Shown here one piece after another: positions 7,891 through 12,374 of a stretch of 12,374 bases of DNA. Position 1 is the stretch's first letter; the number at the start of each line of letters is the position of its first letter. The notes below the pieces were generated by a model. It was not told where the DNA came from. It made no database searches and saw nothing but the letters and a program-made list of their open reading frames with translations. The translations under genes were made by a program, and so were the position numbers. The DNA comes from an uncultured Bacilli bacterium. GTDB taxonomy: Bacteria > Bacillota_I > Bacilli_A > RF39 > UBA660. The stretch is taken from NCBI GenBank assembly GCA_947623645.1, contig CANQHK010000024.1, positions 1 to 12,374 on the forward strand, in the 5' to 3' direction.

Positions 7891-8865
7891 ATGAACGTAA
7901 TCGTAGCAAATAAACAGCAAGCAATGCTTGCCAATTTAAATATTGAAGTCATAAAAACCGTAAATGGAGAATTTAGCGCAGATGAAATTGTTGATATGTT
8001 TAGCAATTTCTTTTTTGGACGAATGATTCTTGATTTAACGGCATTAAAAGATTACCATGATTTTAAAAATTTGCAAAAGATTTCCATATCTTTAGCAGTG
8101 GAAAAAATTATTGTAGTTCTTCCACCAGACGATCCAGAATGTAGCACTCCACAGTTTTTATCAAAACTAATTTCTATGGGAGTTTATAATTTTACATCGA
8201 ACATTGATGGAATTAATTATTTGTTGACAAATCCAAATAGTTATCGTGATGTAGCACACTTACATCAAATTGATGAACCACTAGTAGTAGAAAAACCGGT
8301 AGCTGGTGCAATGGGAGGAAATACAGTAACAACCTTAGTTCAACAATATTCTTCAACAGTTATCGGGCTTAAAAATTTAACGGAAGGTGCTGGAAGCACA
8401 ACTCTTTGTTATTTACTAAAAAAAGAACTTGTAAAAAGAGGAATTCCTGTTGTTGCTATCGAAGTTGGTAAAAGGGACTTTATGTATTTAAATGATAAAG
8501 ATTTAATCACAGTAGCAGAAAACGATTTAGCATCTACTTTAATGAAATACCGGAATACGCAAGTTATTCTGATCGATTTAAATAGTACAGAGCCAGAAAT
8601 GTGTACAGATGTTTTGTATTTATTAGAAGCATCTTACATTAAATTAAATAAATTAATGTTAAGAGATAGAAAGGTGTTTGAAAAATATAAAGGAAAGAAG
8701 ATTATTCTTTCGAAGAGTGTATTTAGTAATAGTGATATTGCTGAATTAGAGTATGAAGCAAAAACAAAATTCTTCTATACATTACCAGCTCTTGATGATA
8801 GAAAGGATCAGACGGAACTTTTAGGAGATTTGTTATTGCGACTTGGAATTATTAATGTCAATTAA
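7891..8865 (+). CDS. tadZ: TadZ/CpaE-like pilus localisation ATPase-fold protein with degenerate P-loop
   Basis: 324 residues. The N-terminal ~130 residues look like an atypical receiver-like domain (IVVLPPDD near 74-81), as in CpaE/TadZ proteins. The C-terminal part has the MinD/ParA-type fold signature: strand VIGLKN, loop LTEGAGSTTL (163-172), then strand VVAIEVG (187-193) and ILIDLN (226-231) where MinD-type proteins carry their second Asp motif. The deviant Walker A of MinD, KGGxGK[ST]T, has lost both lysines here, so ATP hydrolysis is doubtful; reduced P-loops are known in some TadZ proteins. TadZ is thought to place the pilus machine in the cell. The start follows AAGGCGGTG. The stop codon lies inside a palindrome next to the following promoter. 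Confidence 0.82.
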   Translation: MNVIVANKQQAMLANLNIEVIKTVNGEFSADEIVDMFSNFFFGRMILDLTALKDYHDFKNLQKISISLAVEKIIVVLPPDDPECSTPQFLSKLISMGVYNFTSNIDGINYLLTNPNSYRDVAHLHQIDEPLVVEKPVAGAMGGNTVTTLVQQYSSTVIGLKNLTEGAGSTTLCYLLKKELVKRGIPVVAIEVGKRDFMYLNDKDLITVAENDLASTLMKYRNTQVILIDLNSTEPEMCTDVLYLLEASYIKLNKLMLRDRKVFEKYKGKKIILSKSVFSNSDIAELEYEAKTKFFYTLPALDDRKDQTELLGDLLLRLGIINVN

Positions 8866-8875
8866 AATAAAGTAG

Positions 8876-8904
8876 TTGACAATTATAGGGAAATCTTGTA
8901 TGAT
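8876..8904 (+). promoter_or_regulatory. Strong sigma-A-type promoter for the VirB2-like small protein
   Basis: A perfect TTGACA (8876-8881), a 17-base spacer and TATGAT (8899-8904, five of six matches to TATAAT). Initiation is expected near 8911, followed by an ideal AAGGAGG site (8916-8922) six bases before the ATG. This is the best consensus promoter and leader in the window, predicting high expression of the 110-residue protein. Confidence 0.82.
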
Positions 8905-8928
8905 AAATATAAGTGAAGGAGGAGTAAC

Positions 8929-9261
8929 ATGTTAAATTTAGTACAAATATTAGCAGATGCTTGTCAAGGAATTGGACCTATTGTTCATTTAATAAGAGAT
9001 GGAGTTATGCCAATCGTTCAAATTGGTATTCCGATTCTATTAATTGTTTATGGTTCTATCGATTTAGGAAAAGCTGTTATGTCAAGTGATGATAAAGAAA
9101 TTAAAGGTGCAACCTCAAAATTAATCAAACGTGCAATCGCTGCAGTTGTCATCTTCTTTATTCCATTCTTAGTAACTTTAATTATGAATGTAGCTGCAAA
9201 TAATAGTGATAATGAAGCAAAAAATGCCAACAATTTTGCAAACTGTTGGACAAACGGATAA
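8929..9261 (+). CDS. VirB2/TrbC-like two-helix small membrane protein
   Basis: 110 residues with two membrane helices (about 26-48 and 65-88) joined by a charged loop SSDDKEIKGATSKLIKR, and hydrophilic ends. This layout, with a G-x-DLGKA segment at the end of helix one and a basic start to helix two, resembles VirB2/TrbC-type pilin subunits of type IV secretion, a family also seen as orphan genes in low-GC Gram-positives. The basic loop predicts both termini outside the cell, so the cysteines at 12 and 106 could form a disulfide there. It has its own strong promoter and ideal ribosome binding site, and is followed by two terminators, so it is likely a single-gene, highly expressed unit. Whether it belongs to the pilus or is independent cannot be decided from sequence. 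Confidence 0.75.
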   Translation: MLNLVQILADACQGIGPIVHLIRDGVMPIVQIGIPILLIVYGSIDLGKAVMSSDDKEIKGATSKLIKRAIAAVVIFFIPFLVTLIMNVAANNSDNEAKNANNFANCWTNG

Positions 9262-9267
9262 TAAGAG

Positions 9268-9291
9268 AGATTCTAGAAAGAATCTTTTTTT
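9268..9291 (+). terminator. Intrinsic terminator 1 after the VirB2-like gene
   Basis: A perfect 7-bp stem AGATTCT / AGAATCT (9268-9274 with 9279-9285), four-base loop, extendable by G-U and A-U pairs at the base, followed directly by a run of T (9285-9291). It starts six bases after the stop codon at 9261. Confidence 0.9.
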
Positions 9292-9305
9292 GTTCGAAAT
9301 TCGCT

Positions 9306-9336
9306 AACTTTGGAGATTTTCCAAAGTTTTTATTTT
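9306..9336 (+). terminator. Intrinsic terminator 2 (tandem), immediately upstream of the helicase gene
   Basis: A perfect 9-bp stem AACTTTGGA / TCCAAAGTT (9306-9314 with 9320-9328), five-base loop, followed by TTTTTATTTT (9327-9336). Together with the terminator 14 bases upstream it should block read-through from the strong promoter at 8876. Its T-rich tail overlaps the candidate -10 box of the helicase gene. Confidence 0.85.
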
Positions 9337-9341
9337 ATAAT
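9336..9341 (+). promoter_or_regulatory. Candidate -10 box for a leaderless helicase transcript
   Basis: A perfect TATAAT ends seven bases before the helicase ATG at 9348, so initiation would fall at or next to the start codon. No good -35 box is present (TTGGAG at 9310-9315 is weak and 20 bases away) and no Shine-Dalgarno precedes the ATG. In AT-rich DNA the box could be chance. Confidence 0.35.
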
Positions 9342-9347
9342 AAAAAT

Positions 9348-10892
9348 ATGAATGATTTATTAGATGATGTTATGGGTTATTCCTTAGATAGTGAGCAAAG
9401 AAAGGTAATTTATGCCAAAGAAAAAAATATTTTAGTTGTAGCAGGTGCAGGAAGTGGAAAAACACTGACAATGGTTGGGAAAATTCGTTATTTAATAGAA
9501 AAAGAAAAAATCCCTCCAGAAGAAATCCTTTGCATATCCTATACCAAAGAAGCAACAGAAAGTTTAAAAGCAAAATTAAAAAAAAGTTATGGGTACAATA
9601 TAGAAATCTATACTTTTCATAAATTGGCATTAGAAATTATCAAAGAACAATCTAAAACAGAAGTAAAAGTATCTCCTGCCGACTTATTCGATTATACAAT
9701 TCAAGAATATTTCTATGGAATTGTTTTAGAAAAAGAGGAAGCAATTCAAAGAATTTTAAAATATTTTCATATTTCAAGACATAGAAACATCGAAGAAACA
9801 TATCAACAATTTTTAAAAAACAATCCAAAAGAGATTCTTGCCTTTGAAAAACTTTTATCGAAATTTTTACATTTATTTAAGGAACAAGGATATCAAGAAA
9901 AAGATTTTTATAGATTTGCCCAATTGAATCACGCTAAAAATTGGTTTTATAAGAAAAATAAAAATGATTATTTTTTTATGATTGCTCTAGATATTTATTT
10001 ATTTTATCAACAAGAATTAACATCTACGAATATGCTTGATTTTTCGGATATGATTTTAAAAGCAGAGAAACTCGTAAAAGTAGACTTTAAGAGAAAATAT
10101 CAATATATTCTAATTGATGAATATCAAGATACAAGTTTAATTCGCCTTCATTTCATTCAAGAAATCTTAAAAAAGACCAATGCGCGTCTTTTAGCAGTTG
10201 GAGATGACTACCAATCCATCTTTCAGTTTGCCGGTTCCAATTTAGAAACTTTCTTAAATTTCCAATCGTACTTTGAAAATAGTGCTATTTATAAAATTAC
10301 TTCCACTTATCGTAATAGTCAGCAATTAATCGATATTGCTGGAAAATTTATCATGAAAAATAAAAAACAAATAAAAAAAGAATTACATTCTAAAAAAAAT
10401 ATAGTAGATCCAATAGAAATATATAAATCGAAAAACCCCAAGCAAACTCTTTTTCAACTTTTAGAAAATTTAAAGGATACGAAAGAAGATATATTTATTT
10501 TGGGAAGAAATAATCAAGATATTAAAAACTATCTCGATGAAAATTTAGAGATGGACAAAGAGGGCAATCTATCTTATAAAAAATGTCCCCATTTAAAAAT
10601 CAGGTATCTAACGATTCATCGTTCAAAAGGTTTAGAAGCAAGTTTTGTCATTATCATTCATGTAGTAGAAGATCTTTTAGGTTTACCTTCCAAAATGGAA
10701 GATGATGAAATTTTAAAATATGTTTTAAAAAAACAAGAGTATTATCCTTATGAAGAAGAAAGAAGATTGTTTTATGTTGCACTAACAAGAAGTAAAAATA
10801 AAGTCTATATCTTAACAAATCTCAAATGTCCAAGCCGATTTTTAAAAGAACTCGAGCATGATTTTAAACTAAAAACATATAATGAACTGTGA
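9348..10892 (+). CDS. Compact UvrD/Rep-superfamily DNA helicase (helicase IV-like motifs)
   Basis: 514 residues from the chosen ATG. All SF1A motifs are present: Q motif LDSEQRKVI (13-21), Walker A AGAGSGKT (32-39), Ia SYTKEA (64-69), Ib TFHK (89-92), Walker B ILIDEYQDTS (254-263), III AVGDDYQSIFQFAG (283-296), IV TYRNS (320-324), V TIHRSKGLEA (422-431) and VI with ERRLFYVALTRSKN (471-484). It should be an ATP-driven 3'-5' translocase in DNA repair or replication. The GDDxQSIFxFAGS form of motif III is like E. coli helicase IV rather than UvrD/PcrA (GDxDQSIYxxRGA). It is shorter than UvrD/PcrA (about 720-750 residues), mostly through a reduced accessory region. An upstream TTG at 9246 in frame would run back over both terminators and the previous gene's end, so it was rejected. 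It ends in tandem TGA TGA, in frame with yunB. Confidence 0.92.
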   Translation: MNDLLDDVMGYSLDSEQRKVIYAKEKNILVVAGAGSGKTLTMVGKIRYLIEKEKIPPEEILCISYTKEATESLKAKLKKSYGYNIEIYTFHKLALEIIKEQSKTEVKVSPADLFDYTIQEYFYGIVLEKEEAIQRILKYFHISRHRNIEETYQQFLKNNPKEILAFEKLLSKFLHLFKEQGYQEKDFYRFAQLNHAKNWFYKKNKNDYFFMIALDIYLFYQQELTSTNMLDFSDMILKAEKLVKVDFKRKYQYILIDEYQDTSLIRLHFIQEILKKTNARLLAVGDDYQSIFQFAGSNLETFLNFQSYFENSAIYKITSTYRNSQQLIDIAGKFIMKNKKQIKKELHSKKNIVDPIEIYKSKNPKQTLFQLLENLKDTKEDIFILGRNNQDIKNYLDENLEMDKEGNLSYKKCPHLKIRYLTIHRSKGLEASFVIIIHVVEDLLGLPSKMEDDEILKYVLKKQEYYPYEEERRLFYVALTRSKNKVYILTNLKCPSRFLKELEHDFKLKTYNEL

Positions 10893-10898
10893 TGAGAA

Positions 10899-11663
10899 AT
10901 GAGAAGAATTCATTTAAAAAAAAGAAGGACAATCAATACATGGTATCTTTTTCTTGGAGCCATCTTCTTATCTCTTATAACTGCTTTTATTTCTGTCATT
11001 CATATCAGTAATATGTTAACTCCAACTCTTTATGATTTAGCAGATGTTAAATTAAATAAATATTCAACAGCAATTGTCAATCGTGCTGTAAGTCAAGTTC
11101 TAGAAGATAAAATTGATACTTCAGAACTTTTTCATATTGTCCGGTCAGAAAGTGGAGAAATCCAGATGTTAGATTTTAATCCAGCCATTGTGAATCATGC
11201 CCTAAATGTTGCAACAACAGTCGTTCAAAACAATATTCAAATTATGGAAGAAGGAGATTTAGAAGCAATAGGAATTAAAGATATTGGCTTAAATGAAGAA
11301 GATATTAAGAACTTAAAAGAAGGAATCGTTGTAGCACTTCCGATTGGAAGAGTTTTAGGAATTACTCTTTTATCGAACTTAGGACCCAAGATTCCAGTTC
11401 GTTTTCATTATATTGGAGATGTCAACAGTAATATTACCACCAAATTAACCCAATATGGAATTAATAATGCCCTAATGGAAATTGGTATACATCTAGAAAT
11501 GACCGCCCAAGTTTATCTTCCCTTAACAACCAAAGTAAAAGTTTTAAATTGTGATATTCCAATCGTGATTAAAATGATTCAAGGAGTAACTCCAGACTTT
11601 TATACATCTCTTCCAACAACAAGTTCAAATTCCTACCACTTACCTCTTGATGAAACCTCTTAA
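10899..11663 (+). CDS. yunB: Sporulation protein YunB
   Basis: 254 residues. A basic N-terminus leads into one membrane helix (14-36), then a soluble domain with the landmarks of YunB: DFNPAIVN (92-99), PIGR before the hydrophobic LGITLLSNLGPKIPVRF (about 153-169), the YGINNAL segment (186-192), VYLPLTTKV (205-213) and the C-terminal IPIV plus GVTPDFY (229-235). Length matches the family (about 250). In Bacillus subtilis yunB is a sigma-E-dependent mother-cell sporulation gene; its molecular role is poorly defined. This gene is the main evidence that the organism is, or descends from, a spore former. It begins six bases after the helicase stop codon with only a weak GATGAG ribosome site. A CATATAAT element at 10876 could be a sporulation-specific -10 box. 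Confidence 0.92.
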   Translation: MRRIHLKKRRTINTWYLFLGAIFLSLITAFISVIHISNMLTPTLYDLADVKLNKYSTAIVNRAVSQVLEDKIDTSELFHIVRSESGEIQMLDFNPAIVNHALNVATTVVQNNIQIMEEGDLEAIGIKDIGLNEEDIKNLKEGIVVALPIGRVLGITLLSNLGPKIPVRFHYIGDVNSNITTKLTQYGINNALMEIGIHLEMTAQVYLPLTTKVKVLNCDIPIVIKMIQGVTPDFYTSLPTTSSNSYHLPLDETS

Positions 11664-11675
11664 AAACGTTATAAT
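11647..11675 (+). promoter_or_regulatory. Sigma-A-type promoter for the thioredoxin-fold gene
   Basis: TTGATG (11647-11652, four of six matches to TTGACA), a 17-base spacer and a perfect TATAAT (11670-11675). The -35 box lies inside the 3' end of yunB. Initiation near 11682 leaves a 17-base leader with an AAAGGTAGG ribosome site before the ATG at 11699. Confidence 0.65.
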
Positions 11676-11698
11676 AAATAAGAAAGGTAGGAAAAAAC

Positions 11699-12313
11699 AT
11701 GAAAAGATATTTAGCAATATTGATAGCATTTATAGGAGTAATTTTAATTCCCAAAGAAGTTTTCGCAGAAGAGGTTCACTTATACTTGTTTTACGGAAAT
11801 ACTTGTCCTATTTGTGAGCGAGAAAGAGCCTATTTAGAAACGGTTCGTGAAAATTATCCCGATGTCAAAATCTTTGAATACGAAACTTATCAAAATATCG
11901 AAAATAAAGAGGCTATGATCGAATTAAAAGAAATGTATAATATAGATGGAGGGGGAGTTCCCTTTACTGTTGTAGGAGATACAGCGATATATGGATTTAG
12001 TGATGCTTATCAAGAAAAAATTGAAAATGCGATTCAAAGATATCAACAAGAAGACTATTATGATCGTGTAGGAGTATTTTTAGGTCTCTTCGAAGATGAA
12101 GAAATAAAACAAGAAAAACCAGTAGAAACAGAAGATACAACGCCTACAGACAACTCTCAAGAAGTAGAAGACACAGAAAAACAAGAACAAAAGAAAAATA
12201 ATTCAAAAGGTCTTCTCTATCTAGCAATCATTACTGGTGTAGCCTTCGTTGGAATCCTTTTATATGCCCTTATAAAAGGAAGCAGAAAAAAACAAAATAC
12301 TGTTAATCATTAG
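11699..12313 (+). CDS. Secreted, membrane-anchored thioredoxin-fold oxidoreductase (CPIC)
   Basis: 204 residues. An N-terminal signal sequence (1-23) with a likely cleavage after VFA precedes a thioredoxin fold (about 24-120): strand VHLYLFYG, active site CPIC (36-39) at the start of a helix, and the cis-proline loop GGGVPFTVVGD (Pro88). A Glu/Thr-rich linker (about 133-168) leads to a C-terminal membrane helix (171-192) and a basic tail, so the catalytic domain faces outside and is tethered. CPxC proteins of this layout exchange disulfides in exported proteins; whether this one oxidises, reduces or isomerises is not readable, though no DsbB/VKOR-like partner or CcdA-like reductase partner lies in the window. 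The cysteine-rich proteins of the pilus locus are possible clients. The start is supported by the promoter and ribosome site upstream. Confidence 0.85.
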   Translation: MKRYLAILIAFIGVILIPKEVFAEEVHLYLFYGNTCPICERERAYLETVRENYPDVKIFEYETYQNIENKEAMIELKEMYNIDGGGVPFTVVGDTAIYGFSDAYQEKIENAIQRYQQEDYYDRVGVFLGLFEDEEIKQEKPVETEDTTPTDNSQEVEDTEKQEQKKNNSKGLLYLAIITGVAFVGILLYALIKGSRKKQNTVNH

Positions 12314-12330
12314 TTAAAATTTCACCGATT

Positions 12331-12336
12331 TATAAT
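12331..12336 (+). promoter_or_regulatory. Candidate -10 box upstream of a gene beyond the right edge
   Basis: TATAAT at 12331-12336, 18 bases after the stop of the thioredoxin-fold gene. A matching -35 is poor (TTAGTT at 12310-12315 with a short 15-base spacer). Its predicted start, near 12343, coincides with the first base of the hairpin that follows. Confidence 0.4.
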
Positions 12337-12343
12337 GTAGATA

Positions 12344-12368
12344 ACAAACAAAGGTGAACTTTGTTTGT
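12344..12368 (+). repeat. Perfect inverted repeat / hairpin at the right edge
   Basis: ACAAACAAAG (12344-12353), a five-base spacer GTGAA, and CTTTGTTTGT (12359-12368): a perfect 10-bp stem. No T-run follows on the + strand before the window ends (GGGAGT), so it is not a standard terminator for the upstream gene. It may be a 5' leader hairpin or an operator for the next gene. Confidence 0.7.
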
Positions 12369-12374
12369 GGGAGT

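Noticed and set aside
9246..9347. TTG at 9246 as the helicase start
   Set aside because: It would overlap the end of the 110-aa gene and translate through both terminators into unconserved sequence; family homology begins just after the ATG at 9348.
9348..11663. Helicase-YunB fusion through UGA readthrough
   Set aside because: Two consecutive UGA codons separate them, YunB has its own ATG and normal full length, and no such fusion family is known to me.
1..12374. CRISPR arrays, tRNA/rRNA genes, transposases, integrases or prophage genes
   Set aside because: No regularly spaced direct repeats, no cloverleaf-like tRNA sequence and no recognisable mobile-element protein was seen on either strand.

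Overview
The window is AT-rich, with every gene on the + strand. Short spacers, strong AGGAGG-type ribosome binding sites and a sporulation gene (yunB) point to a low-GC Gram-positive spore-forming lineage, most likely an uncultured gut member of the Bacilli/Erysipelotrichia/RF39 type. That placement is inferred from gene content, not proven. TGA acts as a stop here, so the Mycoplasma code does not apply.

Positions 2-9261 hold a Tad/Flp-type pilus (type IV filament) locus in a single-membrane layout. In order it carries: the 3' part of a very large cysteine-rich, probably extracellular protein; a small pilin-like membrane protein; a CpaB-like SAF protein; a CpaF/TadA-type secretion ATPase; TadB- and TadC-like platform proteins; a 66-residue pilin-like protein with its own promoter; a second pilin-like protein with two cysteines; a TadZ/CpaE-like protein with an eroded P-loop; and a 110-residue two-helix protein resembling VirB2/TrbC pilins, with its own strong promoter. 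No secretin, TadD lipoprotein or prepilin peptidase is present in the window. Lack of a secretin fits a cell without an outer membrane. Two intrinsic terminators in a row (9268-9336) close the locus.

Positions 9348-12313 hold a different group: a compact UvrD/Rep-superfamily helicase with helicase IV-like motifs, apparently without a Shine-Dalgarno leader; sporulation protein YunB; and a secreted, membrane-anchored thioredoxin-fold protein with a CPIC active site. The window ends in a 25-base hairpin just after a TATAAT box, probably the leader or operator of a gene beyond the right edge.

The proposed working model is as follows. The ATPase and the TadB/TadC platform assemble small pilins. 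CpaB and TadZ help assemble or position the machine. The cysteine-rich protein, and possibly the VirB2-like protein, are surface components stabilised by disulfides. The nearby CPIC oxidoreductase is an obvious but untested candidate for making those bonds. The system of most interest is this Tad machine combined with a giant disulfide-rich partner and a VirB2-like subunit.
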